From contig JAJXUV010000007.1 of the NCBI GenBank assembly GCA_021782495.1, forward strand, positions 45,648-109,647: DNA of 64,000 nt. The letters are read 5' to 3'. Positions 7,872-16,520 of the stretch are shown here, piece by piece. Each line of letters opens with the position of its first letter. The stretch's first letter is position 1. The stretch comes from Pseudomonadota bacterium. GTDB taxonomy: Bacteria; Pseudomonadota; Gammaproteobacteria; UBA1113. Both the position numbers and the translations under genes were made by a program. Under the pieces are notes generated by a model. That model ran no database searches. It was not told where the DNA came from and worked only from the letters and a program-made list of their open reading frames with translations.

Positions 7872-10688
7872 TCATTGACACGCCTCGCAATCGGGATCGT
7901 CAATAGAACACGCTTTAGGTTCAGCGGAATTTTCTGATTTCACTGCATTTAAAGCGCCATCCGCAATAGTGGAACGTTCGGCATTGGTAGCCCCTAAGGA
8001 TCTTAAATAATAAGTGGTTTTCAATCCGGATGTCCAGGCCAATTGATACAACTCATCGAGTTTTTTACCCGAAGGCGCTGCCATGTATAAATTTAAAGAT
8101 TGCGATTGATCGATCCATTTTTGTCGCCGAGCGCCCGCTAACACCAAAGCTTTGGGATCGATTTCAAAGGCAGCCGCATAGCGCTTTTTCAAATAATCGG
8201 GAATGCGCGAAATGGCTTTCACACTGCCGTTAAAATATTTGAGATCGGTGACCATCACATTGTCCCACAAACCCAGACTTTTTAAATCCTGCACCAAATA
8301 AGGGTTGATCACGGTAAATTCACCCGACAAATTGGATTTTACGTATAAATTTTGATACGTTGGTTCAATCGATTGACTAACACCCACAATATTCGAAATC
8401 GTTGCCGTAGGCGCAATGGCCATCACATTGGAATTGCGCATGCCTTGATTTTTCACTTTCTCGCGCAATTGGTGCCAATCTAGGGTATAACTGCGATCCA
8501 TATTGAGATATTGATCACCGCGCGCTTTAGCCAATAATTCAATGGAATCCAAGGGCAAAATTCCTTGAGACCACAAAGAACCCGCAAAAGTTTCATAGCT
8601 GCCGCGTTCTTTGGCTAAATCACTCGAGGCATTGATGGCATAAAAACTGATGAGTTCCATAGAGCGATCGGCAAAAGTAATGGCTTCGTCTGAATCGTAA
8701 TCCAATCCCAACTTATACAAAGCATCTTGGAAGCCCATTAAACCCAACCCGACGGGTCTGTGGCGCAAATTGGAATGTTGTGCTTGAGACACAGGATAAA
8801 AATTAATGTCGATCACATTATCCAACATGCGAACCGCGGTGGTAATGGTCTTTCGCAATTGTTCGGCATTTAATTTGCCATTATGAATGTGTGCAGGCAA
8901 ATTGATGCTGCCCAGATTACACACGGCGATTTCTTCTTTGGAGGTATTCAAAGTGATTTCAGTGCACAAATTGGAACTGTGCACCACACCCACATGTTGC
9001 TGCGGAGAGCGAATGTTGCAAGGATCTTTAAACGTGATCCAAGGATGCCCCGTTTCAAACAATAAAGACAGCATTTTACGCCAGAGGGTTTTAGCCGAAA
9101 TGACTTCAAAGTTTCGAATCAAACCCTGACGCGCTTTTTCTTCATAAGCCAAATAGGCTTTTTCAAAAGCTTTGCCATATAAATCGTGTAAATCAGGTGT
9201 TTCATCGGGTGAAAACAGCGTAAAAGACTCGTCGTTCACCACGCGTTTCATAAATAAATCGGGGATCCAATTCGCTGTATTCATGTCGTGTGTACGTCGA
9301 CGTTCATCGCCCGTATTTTTACGCAATTCTAAAAATTCTTTGATGTCTTTATGGAAAGTTTCCAAATAAGCACAACCCGCACCTTTGCGTTTACCGCCTT
9401 GATTGACCGCCACCATGCTGTAATTGGCCACGACCATAAACGGAACTACGCCTTGGGATTTGCCATTCGTGCCTTTGATGTAAGCACCCATTGCGCGCAC
9501 CGGTGTCCAATCGTTCCCCAAACCGCCTGCAAATTTAGAGAGTAGGGCATTGTCTTTGATCGCACTGTAAATGTCGTCCAAATCATCCCCGACGGTCGAT
9601 AAATAACAGCTGGACAATTGTGAGCGCAAGGTCCCTGCATTAAATAATGTTGGTGTAGAACTCATATAATCAAAGGAAGACAACAACAAATAAAATTCAA
9701 TGGCGCGTTCATTTTTTTGCGGTTCATTCAAAGCCAAACCCATTGCCACACGCATGAAAAAGGCTTGAGGTAATTCATAACGCACGTTGTTTGCGTGTAA
9801 AAAATAACGATCGTATAAGGTTTGTAAACCAAGATAAGTGAATTGCTGATCGCGATTGGCGATCAAGACCTGACTTAAACGATCCAAATCGAATTCTTGT
9901 AAACGTGGATCCAAACGTTCTAAAGCAATGCCTTTGGCGATAAAGGTTTTAAAATAAGGGGCATAAGCTTTGGCCATGTCTTCTGGAGACAAATGGGTGG
10001 CTAATCCCAAAAAGCCCAGCGCTTCGTTTTGTAAATCGTCTAATAGTAAGCGAGCTGTCACATAGGTGTAATTCGGCTCTTGTTCGATGAGGGTACGCGC
10101 AGCCAATACCAAAGCGTGATTGACCTCGCTTAAAGTGACGCCATCGAATAAATTGCGCGACACATCTTTTAAGATTGCTTTTTCATCGACGTCTTTTAAG
10201 TCGTGACAAGCGGCTTTCGCGCGCGCGTATAAGCGACCCATATCCAGAGGAACGCGCAAGCCATCGTCCAGCAAGACGTGCAATAAGGGTTCGTCTGGGG
10301 CCAAATGTTCGCGGGCTTTTCGGTGTTCTTCTCGATATAAGACATAAGCACGCGCCACTTCGCGTTCTCCTGTACGCATCAAGGCGAGTTCTACTTGGTC
10401 TTGAATGTCTTCGATGTGGATGATCGGATTTTCAGTCAAACGGCGTTTGAAGCGCTGGTCTATTTCTTGGACCAATAGGGCTACTTTGGCATGGATGCTT
10501 TCAGAGCTGGGGCTATTCGGGCCGCTGGTGGCCAAAAAGGCTTTGGTCATGGCCACGGCAATTTTGCTGGCATCATAAGGCACCACCTTGCCATTGCGTC
10601 GGATGACCCGTAATTGTCCAGGTTGTGGAGTAAATGTACTATTTTGTTTCATTTTCGTTGCTTCATCAATTGTTTCTTCGACACTCAT
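7872..10688 (-). CDS. nrdA: Ribonucleoside-diphosphate reductase, alpha subunit
   Basis: This is the catalytic subunit of class I RNR. At 938 residues it is longer than the E. coli protein because it carries two ATP-cone-like segments, about residues 26-118 (RVIRRNGKVVPYDASKI) and 138-225 (LDDGLRVPLDMGRLYARAKAAC). Catalytic-core motifs include SSCYLST, NLCTEI, CNLGSINL, PVGLGLMGFQDAL and PTATISNIVGVSQSIEP. The C-terminal tail ends with the redox pair CEAC (C934, C937). The start is supported by GGAGAT. Upstream lie an NrdR-like box and a DnaA box. The double cone suggests elaborate allosteric control, as in the chlamydial enzyme. Confidence 0.96.
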   Translation of the reverse strand: MSVEETIDEATKMKQNSTFTPQPGQLRVIRRNGKVVPYDASKIAVAMTKAFLATSGPNSPSSESIHAKVALLVQEIDQRFKRRLTENPIIHIEDIQDQVELALMRTGEREVARAYVLYREEHRKAREHLAPDEPLLHVLLDDGLRVPLDMGRLYARAKAACHDLKDVDEKAILKDVSRNLFDGVTLSEVNHALVLAARTLIEQEPNYTYVTARLLLDDLQNEALGFLGLATHLSPEDMAKAYAPYFKTFIAKGIALERLDPRLQEFDLDRLSQVLIANRDQQFTYLGLQTLYDRYFLHANNVRYELPQAFFMRVAMGLALNEPQKNERAIEFYLLLSSFDYMSSTPTLFNAGTLRSQLSSCYLSTVGDDLDDIYSAIKDNALLSKFAGGLGNDWTPVRAMGAYIKGTNGKSQGVVPFMVVANYSMVAVNQGGKRKGAGCAYLETFHKDIKEFLELRKNTGDERRRTHDMNTANWIPDLFMKRVVNDESFTLFSPDETPDLHDLYGKAFEKAYLAYEEKARQGLIRNFEVISAKTLWRKMLSLLFETGHPWITFKDPCNIRSPQQHVGVVHSSNLCTEITLNTSKEEIAVCNLGSINLPAHIHNGKLNAEQLRKTITTAVRMLDNVIDINFYPVSQAQHSNLRHRPVGLGLMGFQDALYKLGLDYDSDEAITFADRSMELISFYAINASSDLAKERGSYETFAGSLWSQGILPLDSIELLAKARGDQYLNMDRSYTLDWHQLREKVKNQGMRNSNVMAIAPTATISNIVGVSQSIEPTYQNLYVKSNLSGEFTVINPYLVQDLKSLGLWDNVMVTDLKYFNGSVKAISRIPDYLKKRYAAAFEIDPKALVLAGARRQKWIDQSQSLNLYMAAPSGKKLDELYQLAWTSGLKTTYYLRSLGATNAERSTIADGALNAVKSENSAEPKACSIDDPDCEACQ

Positions 10689-10732
10689 TCTTATATCTCC
10701 ATTGAGTCAGTTGCACGGCGTGTTCATAAAAA

Positions 10733-10749
10733 ACACTATATATAGTTGT
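10733..10749. promoter_or_regulatory. NrdR box candidate upstream of nrdA
   Basis: ACACTATATATAGTTG matches 14 of 16 positions of the NrdR consensus aCACwAtATaTwGtGt. It lies 45-60 bases before the nrdA start and overlaps a possible -10 (TATATA on the minus strand, with TTGTAT about 19 bases upstream). NrdR boxes usually come as a pair; I see no convincing second copy. The rest of the 291-base nrdA upstream gap holds the DnaA box below and no gene. Confidence 0.6.
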
Positions 10750-10816
10750 TTTAGGGAATATCCATACAAGATAAAGGGTTTTTGGAGGGAATGCAAGTTG
10801 ATATCTTGGGTATAAG

Positions 10817-10826
10817 TTGTGGATAA
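10817..10826 (-). promoter_or_regulatory. DnaA box upstream of nrdA
   Basis: TTGTGGATAA is the complement of TTATCCACAA, a perfect strong DnaA box, about 130 bases before the nrdA start. DnaA is known to regulate nrdAB in E. coli through boxes at a similar place. A single 9-mer can occur by chance, so its position is the main support. Confidence 0.55.
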
Positions 10827-10979
10827 GTGGGAAATCGATCTTGAGATAGGTTTTTATGAAGGTGAATTCTTAATATAGGGACTCTGGGCCCAAGCAAGTG
10901 CTCGAATTACCACAATAAACGACGGCAGGTTATAAACGCGAATTCTTAAGTATGGTATATGATTACCTACGCGAGAAAA

Positions 10980-12392
10980 TCAACGCTTCTCCCGCAAACG
11001 CTTGATATCTACGCCGCACACATCCAAAAGATGGTAAAAAGCCTTGCCGCGTTCATCGCCGACCCCATCGACGTACACTTCGATGTAGCTGATCAACACA
11101 GATTGATAATCCGGGTGTAATAAAACCGGTAATATTTTTTCGGCGCGTGCAATGTCTAATTTTTCACTTTTTAAGCAAGTTTGAAAAAGGATATCGGCAA
11201 GCAGTGTCACGATGAAAAGACGACGCGGTGCGTTGGCGTGTTCAAAGCGAGCGATGCATTCTTCGAGCGCACGATCTTGATCCCACTCACGCCAGAATTC
11301 GAATAAGGCTAAGCTGCCCCTTCCTGCTGTGTCTAAATCGGTGTGTTCCTGTAAATAAGCTAACAACCACAAATAAGCAGGCAGGCTCGCTTCAATGTTG
11401 GCCCAAGAACAATTGCCAATCACTTGTCCTTGAATGGGCAATTGCGCAATGGGGGTTAAGCCCAAATACAATTCCAATTCTTCTTCTATAAAATGACGGT
11501 TTAAAGGTGTATAGAGAATGTGTTTTAAAAACTCTTCATTCACGCGCTCGGGGTGCGCAATCTCGTACAGTACAATACTGCCATGACGTTTGCGCGCTTC
11601 GCCTCTGTCGCATTTCAGCCAATATTCACCAAAATAAATAAAAGAAATCGCATGACCTTCATAACCCACCGGCAACAATAAAGGTTTAAATTGTAACAAT
11701 TGACTTAAAGTATGACGAACGGTGTTGGTGTCAAAGAGATAATGTTGATAACGGGCTAATTGAGAACCCGTGCGTAAGGCAAGCGAATAATGTTTTAAAA
11801 ACTCAAATTGTTGACGATATTGTTTGGCGCCAAAATTATAAATAAACCGTTCCATAGAATCGCGGATCAATCCCATCGTAAATTCTAGAAAAAACCCCTC
11901 ATATTCCATTTCTACAAAGCGATCGCTGGGGGAATAAATATCGATGGAACCCTGCAATTCGAAGCGATGACCGAGTAATTTGGCATAAATGAAATCCTGC
12001 GCAAAACTCAGGCTTGCACCATACTGAAATAAAAGTTCTTTGATGGGTTGTTGTTGTCTTAAAGTCGGCATGACCAAGATGGATAAGCCGCCGGTAGCAT
12101 AGGCATTGGGATCGGCGCCGTGTTCTAATAAGGCGCGGGCAAAGGGAATATTGTTATTGTCTACCGCCCAATGCAAGGCTGTACGGCCGGTTAAATCGGT
12201 GCCCGTAACATCAGCACCTACCTCTAATAAGGCGAGCGCTATTTCCATTTTATTGGCAATGGCGCTTTCGATTAGCGGGGTATAACCATATTCATCATAG
12301 TCATTGAGAAGAGAGGGTTGTTCAGCCAAATACGCTAATACGGCTTCCTTGTCGTCGTAAATGATGGTTTGCGCCAGCGTCTTCTTCATCAT
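10980..12392 (-). CDS. AnkH/LegA3-like ankyrin protein with a cysteine-protease-like domain
   Basis: This 470-residue protein has three to four ankyrin repeats at about residues 1-130 (DEYGYTPLIESAIANKMEIALALLEVGADV; TGRTALHWAVDNNNIPFARALLEHGADPN). A longer C-terminal part follows, with the ordered residues H247 (GYEGHAISFIYFG), D262 (KCDRGEARKRHGS), Q323 and C328 (GQVIGNCSWANIEA). That His-Asp-Gln-Cys order recalls clan CE cysteine proteases. Architecture and length match AnkH/LegA3 of Legionella, a Dot/Icm core effector with an ankyrin part and a protease-like fold; I infer homology without alignment. It begins 30 bases after rpsT with no visible promoter, so it is probably read through from rpsT. 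Two adjacent ATGs are possible starts and neither has a good ribosome site. Confidence 0.75.
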   Translation of the reverse strand: MMKKTLAQTIIYDDKEAVLAYLAEQPSLLNDYDEYGYTPLIESAIANKMEIALALLEVGADVTGTDLTGRTALHWAVDNNNIPFARALLEHGADPNAYATGGLSILVMPTLRQQQPIKELLFQYGASLSFAQDFIYAKLLGHRFELQGSIDIYSPSDRFVEMEYEGFFLEFTMGLIRDSMERFIYNFGAKQYRQQFEFLKHYSLALRTGSQLARYQHYLFDTNTVRHTLSQLLQFKPLLLPVGYEGHAISFIYFGEYWLKCDRGEARKRHGSIVLYEIAHPERVNEEFLKHILYTPLNRHFIEEELELYLGLTPIAQLPIQGQVIGNCSWANIEASLPAYLWLLAYLQEHTDLDTAGRGSLALFEFWREWDQDRALEECIARFEHANAPRRLFIVTLLADILFQTCLKSEKLDIARAEKILPVLLHPDYQSVLISYIEVYVDGVGDERGKAFYHLLDVCGVDIKRLREKR

Positions 12393-12422
12393 GAAATCAA
12401 GGGCCTGTTTTGACCCTCCAAC

Positions 12423-12692
12423 CTAAACTTGCGCTAAGTCTTTGATTTTTTGATTTAAACGACTTTTATGACGCGCTGCTTTGTTCTTGTGAATAATGCC
12501 TTTGTTGACCATCCCATCGATTACAGGTACGGCTTCTTTGTAAGCGGTATTGGCGGCGTTTTGATCGCGGCCTGCGATGGCAACCAGTACTTTCTTGATA
12601 TAAGTACGGAATTTAGAGCGTAAACTCGTGTTGTGTAATCTGCGTTTCTCGTTTTGCACCGCGCGTTTTTTCGCGGATTTAATATTAGCCAA
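12423..12692 (-). CDS. rpsT: 30S ribosomal protein S20 (TTG start)
   Basis: S20 binds 16S rRNA early in 30S assembly. I start it at TTG ([10 protein letters not shown] read as Met-Ala-Asn), giving 89 residues, because AGGAGG lies 5 bases upstream; the ATG five codons earlier overlaps the ribosome site itself. E. coli rpsT also starts with UUG, which is used for autoregulation, so the conserved weak start suggests the same control. The basic helical sequence ([17 protein letters not shown] ... [12 protein letters not shown]) is typical. The ankH-like gene follows on the same strand. Confidence 0.95.
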   Translation of the reverse strand: MANIKSAKKRAVQNEKRRLHNTSLRSKFRTYIKKVLVAIAGRDQNAANTAYKEAVPVIDGMVNKGIIHKNKAARHKSRLNQKIKDLAQV

Positions 12693-12721
12693 GGGTTCCT
12701 CCTGCAAATTGATAAAAGGGT

Positions 12722-12751
12722 ATTATCCTTGATTGCCAAGGGAGCTGTCAA
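12722..12751 (-). promoter_or_regulatory. rpsT promoter
   Basis: On the minus strand TTGACA (complement of 12746-12751) and GATAAT (12722-12727) are separated by 18 bases, close to a consensus sigma-70 promoter. It lies about 30 bases before the rpsT start and probably also serves the downstream ankyrin gene. Confidence 0.65.
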
Positions 12752-12827
12752 GGAGGGCGAGTTGGACCCTATTGATCTGAAATTTGCTATACTGAAGATG
12801 GACTATTAAGAAAGAAGGGTGAATAAA

Positions 12828-12983
12828 ATGTTTAAAAACATATTAAAATGCACGATATTTGCACTATTGGCCTTTAGCTTGGTGGCTTGCCACGAGAATG
12901 ACGACAATTGGCATCACAAAAAAAATGTCAATGCCAACTGCCATCGAGGTATGGGGGGTGGCGTGTATTGTAACAGCCATTAA
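12828..12983 (+). CDS. Small His/Cys-rich lipoprotein
   Basis: This 51-residue protein starts with ATG preceded by AGAAGGGTG. The N-terminus is a type II signal peptide: basic FKNILK, a hydrophobic stretch, then lipobox LVAC with Cys21. The mature 31 residues contain five His and two further Cys (C38, C48), with HENDDNWHHKK directly after the lipid anchor and a Gly-rich GMGGG stretch. An extended -10 (TGCTATACT, 12785-12793) lies upstream. I know no family; the composition would suit metal binding, but that is a guess. It stands alone between rpsT (divergent) and a family A repeat. Confidence 0.65.
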   Translation: MFKNILKCTIFALLAFSLVACHENDDNWHHKKNVNANCHRGMGGGVYCNSH

Positions 12984-12992
12984 GATTCAAAA

Positions 12993-13069
12993 CTTACCGA
13001 GCCGCGACCGTGAGGGAGCGGTGGTTCAGAGTGAATAACTTTTCGCTCCTTGGGGCGCGGCTCAGTTAA
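12993..13069. repeat. Family A palindromic repeat, copy 2 (diverged right arm)
   Basis: The left arm is canonical (CTTACCGAGCCGCGACCGTG, then AGGGAGCGGTGGTTC). The right arm is decayed (CGCTCCTTGGGGCGCGGCTC). It follows the mini-lipoprotein stop by about 10 bases and could act as its terminator hairpin. Confidence 0.85.
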
Positions 13070-13160
13070 TTCTTAGGCTTGCAGTCGATCAATGGCTTTT
13101 TTTGTATAAGTTAGGTATACTATGGCGCATTGTTTATGAACCTGAGCCTAAGGACCCTCT

Positions 13161-13814
13161 ATGTCCCAACGTATCAAATTGCCTTTTTCCAATCGCTATG
13201 ACTATGCGTATTCCAACAAATATTATCATCGTCACAAAAAAGGATTTTTCAAAAGATTTTCCAACGGCTTAGAACAACGCATGTTAGCCAAAGCTTTAAA
13301 AATGGCAGGTGTGGTGAAAGTGGTATTGGATTTGCCATGCGGCGCGGGTCGATTTTTCGAAACTATTTTGAAGGCAGGCTGCGAGAAACTCATTGGTGGC
13401 GATCTTTCAGTAGGGATGTTGCAAGTGATCAAAGAGCAATTCCCCGCGGTCTTATTGCAAAAAATAGAATTGTTAGAATTGGATGCAGCACACATTGCAT
13501 TGCCAGATAAAAGTGTAGACACTATGGTGTGCATGCGTTTGATGCACCACATTCACGATCCTGCGCACCGACAAGTCATGTATCAAGAAATGCGACGTGT
13601 GGCGCGTCACAGTGTTTGTGTCTCTAATTGGATTGAAGGAAATTATAAAAGCTATCGGGAAAATTTGCGTGCACAAAAGAATGGGGAAAAATCGCGTTGT
13701 TTTGATCCCGCATTGTTGGAAAAAGAATTAGAGGCCGCTGGATTTAAGGTGACTGCCAAAGTCGATATGTTGCCGGGAATTTCCTATTGGCGTACTTATG
13801 TGTTGCAGGTGTAA
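13161..13814 (+). CDS. Class I SAM-dependent methyltransferase
   Basis: This is a 217-residue Rossmann-fold methyltransferase. Motif I is VVLDLPCGAGRFFETI (about residues 54-69), motif II is LIGGDLSVGMLQ, and a UbiE-like MCMRLMHHIHDPAHRQVMYQEMRRVAR segment follows. The N-terminus is Tyr/Lys-rich (YDYAYSNKYYHRHKKGFFKRF). The substrate cannot be told from sequence. AAGGA sits 8 bases before the ATG. The 3' end overlaps midA on the other strand by 19 bases. Confidence 0.82.
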   Translation: MSQRIKLPFSNRYDYAYSNKYYHRHKKGFFKRFSNGLEQRMLAKALKMAGVVKVVLDLPCGAGRFFETILKAGCEKLIGGDLSVGMLQVIKEQFPAVLLQKIELLELDAAHIALPDKSVDTMVCMRLMHHIHDPAHRQVMYQEMRRVARHSVCVSNWIEGNYKSYRENLRAQKNGEKSRCFDPALLEKELEAAGFKVTAKVDMLPGISYWRTYVLQV

Positions 13815-14893
13815 GCTATATTCTTCTTCAGCGCCAGTACCTTAAACAATTCTCCCATTTCACTGGGTAGTGTTAAATATTTAATTTGCTGAGCGAGTTG
13901 ATATTGTTCTATGGTATCGGTAGGCTGAGAAGCGAGTTCCAATAAACCCACGGATAATAAAAAATGCGCTTGTGGCGTATAACCATCAACAACCAAACCA
14001 CTTTTTTCTGCGGCTTCTATCACCGCGCTGAAATTCACATGCGCGGTGATGTCTTGTTCGCCGACGTGAATGAGAGGATTGTCGTGTGCTTGGTGTCGAT
14101 AATGACACATCAACGTGCCTTGAGCGCGATCGGGATGATAATACTCTTGTTGCAAAAAGCCATAATCGAAAATCAAAACCACGCCTTGTTTTAAGCAATC
14201 ACTCACACTGTGGATCCACGGCACGATGTGCGGATTGATTTCCGTCAAATAACCTTTTTTCAATATTTCCAGTGGCAAGGTAGCGGCAATGGCACGCGCT
14301 TCTTGTTCTAATATTGGATCGGCAATAGCCTGATAATGCCATTTAAAATGGGATTCTTCATAGCTGACATAAGCTTGTTCTAGTTCTGTGTCAGAAAATT
14401 TAATCAATTCCACCGGCATGGCATCTAAGACTTCATTGGCGAGGATGACGCCGCTAAAAGCTTGCGGCAAAGCCTCTAACCATTGAATGCGCGACAATAA
14501 ATGCGGACAGCGTTTTTCGAATTGCGCGTGTTGCGCTTGTTTTAAAGAAGCGCTTAATTCCAGTATGCAATATTCTGCAGGCAGCGCTTGTTCTTTTTCC
14601 AAATACAAGAGCATATCGCAGGCTAAAGTGCCCAGCCCCGCACCAAATTCTAAAATGCGGCCTTCAGCTAAAGTCGCTAAAATAGATTGAACTTGGCGTG
14701 CTACACATTGGCTAAACAAAGGCGAAATTTCAGGGGCTGTGACAAAATCCCCTTCTTTTCCAATGGGAAGTTGGGCGCGACAATAATAGCCTAATTCAGG
14801 GGTGTATAAAGCCAAACGCATAAAATCGCTGAAAGGAATGCATTTTTCTGGGTGATTGAGGATGGTCGCGGCAATGCGTTCGTGTAAGGACAT
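13796..14893 (-). CDS. MidA/NDUFAF7-family SAM-dependent methyltransferase
   Basis: This 365-residue protein belongs to the family of mitochondrial NDUFAF7, a protein-arginine methyltransferase acting on complex I. Family motifs are visible: GDFVTAPEISPLFSQCVARQV, the SAM-binding ILEFGAGLGTLACDML, VILANEVLDAMPV, LIFDYGFLQQEYYHPDR and GTLMCHYRHQAHDNPLIHVGEQDITAHVNF. The bacterial substrate is not established. It is divergent from folM with a 68-base gap. The last six codons overlap the neighbouring methyltransferase gene on the other strand. Confidence 0.9.
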   Translation of the reverse strand: MSLHERIAATILNHPEKCIPFSDFMRLALYTPELGYYCRAQLPIGKEGDFVTAPEISPLFSQCVARQVQSILATLAEGRILEFGAGLGTLACDMLLYLEKEQALPAEYCILELSASLKQAQHAQFEKRCPHLLSRIQWLEALPQAFSGVILANEVLDAMPVELIKFSDTELEQAYVSYEESHFKWHYQAIADPILEQEARAIAATLPLEILKKGYLTEINPHIVPWIHSVSDCLKQGVVLIFDYGFLQQEYYHPDRAQGTLMCHYRHQAHDNPLIHVGEQDITAHVNFSAVIEAAEKSGLVVDGYTPQAHFLLSVGLLELASQPTDTIEQYQLAQQIKYLTLPSEMGELFKVLALKKNIAYTCNT

Positions 14894-14961
14894 CAGGAGA
14901 CTCGTCGTTTAATATGAAAAGATGTTAAACTAGTCAAAGGATAAAATCAAGAGAGCCTATC

Positions 14962-15708
14962 ATGCAAGCAGTTTTAAGTGGTAAAACCGCACTCATCACC
15001 GGCAGTGCGCGTCGTATCGGCGCGGCGATAGCGCGTAGGCTGCATGGAGCCGGAGCGACAGTTATTTTGCATTATCATCGATCGCAGGAAGAAGCTGAAA
15101 AGCTGGCTAAGGATTTAAATCAACAACGTCCTAAGTCCGCTTTTTTAGTGGCCTTTGATTTGATGCAGTCCGATCTTTCTTCCCTAATGCAAGCGGTGTT
15201 GGCGCATGACAAAGGCTTGGATATGCTAGTCAACAATGCCTCGGTATTTTATCCGACGTATTTAGAATGGAATGCACAAGCAAAAGCCCAAGCCTTGATG
15301 CAAATCAATGCTTTTGCACCCTATCAATTGTCTCTTTTAGCGCGACCGGTGTTAGAACCCTGTCAAGGAAATATCATCAATTTAGTGGACATTCACGCCA
15401 CCCAACCTTTGCGCGATTATTGCCTTTACAGTCAATCTAAAGCAGCTTTGCGTCAACAAACCTTGAGTTTGGCCAAAGAATTCGCGCCGCATGTTCGAGT
15501 GAATGCCGTTGCGCCAGGCGCTATTTTGTGGCCCGAAAAAGAAGCTGCTTTGAATGAAGCACAAAAGCAAGCTTTATTAAACCATATTCCTTTGCAGCGA
15601 TTGGGAAGAGCCGAAGACATCGCCGAAGCCGTTTTGTATTTGGCCACAGCGCCTTATGTCACCGGCGTCATATTGCCCGTAGACGGTGGCCGTTTGCTGC
15701 AGAAATAG
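14962..15708 (+). CDS. folM: Pteridine reductase (FolM/PTR1-like SDR)
   Basis: This 248-residue short-chain dehydrogenase has the pteridine-reductase form of the cofactor loop, TGSARRIGAAIA, with Arg where most SDRs have Gly. Other motifs are NNASVFYPT, the catalytic YSQSK and a C-terminal VTGVILPVDGG. FolM-type enzymes reduce dihydromonapterin or dihydrofolate. A pterin-dependent phenylalanine hydroxylase (phhA) lies 10 kb away, giving the product a plausible use. The start has GAGAGCC upstream. A family B repeat begins immediately after the stop. Confidence 0.85.
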   Translation: MQAVLSGKTALITGSARRIGAAIARRLHGAGATVILHYHRSQEEAEKLAKDLNQQRPKSAFLVAFDLMQSDLSSLMQAVLAHDKGLDMLVNNASVFYPTYLEWNAQAKAQALMQINAFAPYQLSLLARPVLEPCQGNIINLVDIHATQPLRDYCLYSQSKAALRQQTLSLAKEFAPHVRVNAVAPGAILWPEKEAALNEAQKQALLNHIPLQRLGRAEDIAEAVLYLATAPYVTGVILPVDGGRLLQK

Positions 15709-15712
15709 TCAT

Positions 15713-15777
15713 TGTCATTCCTGCGAAAGCAGGAATCCAGTTTCAAACCCTGGATCCCTGCTTTCGCAGGGATAACA
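15713..15777. repeat. Family B repeat, long form
   Basis: TGTCATTCCTGCGAAAGCAGG, then AATCCAG, a short spacer, CTGGATCCCTG and CTTTCGCAGGGATAACA. Both outer ends carry one change from the other copies. It sits 5 bases after the folM stop, as a terminator would. Confidence 0.88.
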
Positions 15778-15872
15778 GAGAAAATGTTTCTGCCCCAAGA
15801 ATGACAAAAAAGCGCTTTCGCAGAGACAACAAAATCTTTGAAGAACATCCAAATTATGCTATTATAACCTCC

Positions 15873-16520
15873 ATGACAATTACAACAGAAAACTTATTTA
15901 TTCCCGGTCCAGCCGGTCTTTTAGAAGCCGCCTTACACAACCGAGCAACAGACAACATCGCCCCTTGGACGATGATCCTTTGTCATCCGCATCCTTTATA
16001 CGGCGGTACCATGGACAATAAAGTCATTACCACACTCGCCAAAGCAGGTGTCGAATTGGGCTGTCAGGTCTTGCGTTTTAATTACAGAGGTGTGGGGCAG
16101 AGTGAAGGCACTTTTGCCGATGCCATTGGCGAATGCGAAGATTTACATGCAGTTTTGAATTGGTTAAAAGCATTGTATCCAGATTTACGTTTGATTCTCT
16201 GTGGTTTTTCTTTTGGTGCATACATCGCGGCTAAAATTGCAGCCGACACACCCGACGTCAAAGCTTTGTTAACAGTCTCGCCAGCAGTTTTGCATTACGA
16301 TTTTAGCGGTTTAAAAAAAATAACCTGTCCTTGGTTTCTTATTCAAGGTGATGCCGATGAAGTCGTTCCACCGCAATCAGTTTACGATTGGCTCACTAAA
16401 GCCAATCAAACCATACACCGCATTGATTTTCCAGGCGCGGGGCATTTCTATCATGGTCGTTTGATGGAATTAAAAACCGTTGTGAAGGATTATCTCTCTC
16501 CTTTGATGCAGAGCGAATAA
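15873..16520 (+). CDS. Alpha/beta hydrolase (dienelactone-hydrolase-like, COG2945 type)
   Basis: This 215-residue hydrolase has CHPHPLYGGTMDNKV (oxyanion region), FNYRGVGQSEG, the nucleophile elbow GFSFG, the acid GDADEVVP and the catalytic His in GAGHFYHG. This layout is that of the small conserved hydrolases of unknown substrate. I start at MTITTENLF: the frame is open 24 codons upstream, but that stretch is derived from the family B repeat. No clear ribosome site is seen. The stop overlaps the zapE start (TAATG), so translation is coupled. Confidence 0.82.
   Translation: MTITTENLFIPGPAGLLEAALHNRATDNIAPWTMILCHPHPLYGGTMDNKVITTLAKAGVELGCQVLRFNYRGVGQSEGTFADAIGECEDLHAVLNWLKALYPDLRLILCGFSFGAYIAAKIAADTPDVKALLTVSPAVLHYDFSGLKKITCPWFLIQGDADEVVPPQSVYDWLTKANQTIHRIDFPGAGHFYHGRLMELKTVVKDYLSPLMQSE

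Noticed and set aside
10762..10777. Second NrdR box about 31 bases from the first
   Set aside because: Only about half of the consensus positions match, no better than chance in this AT-rich region.
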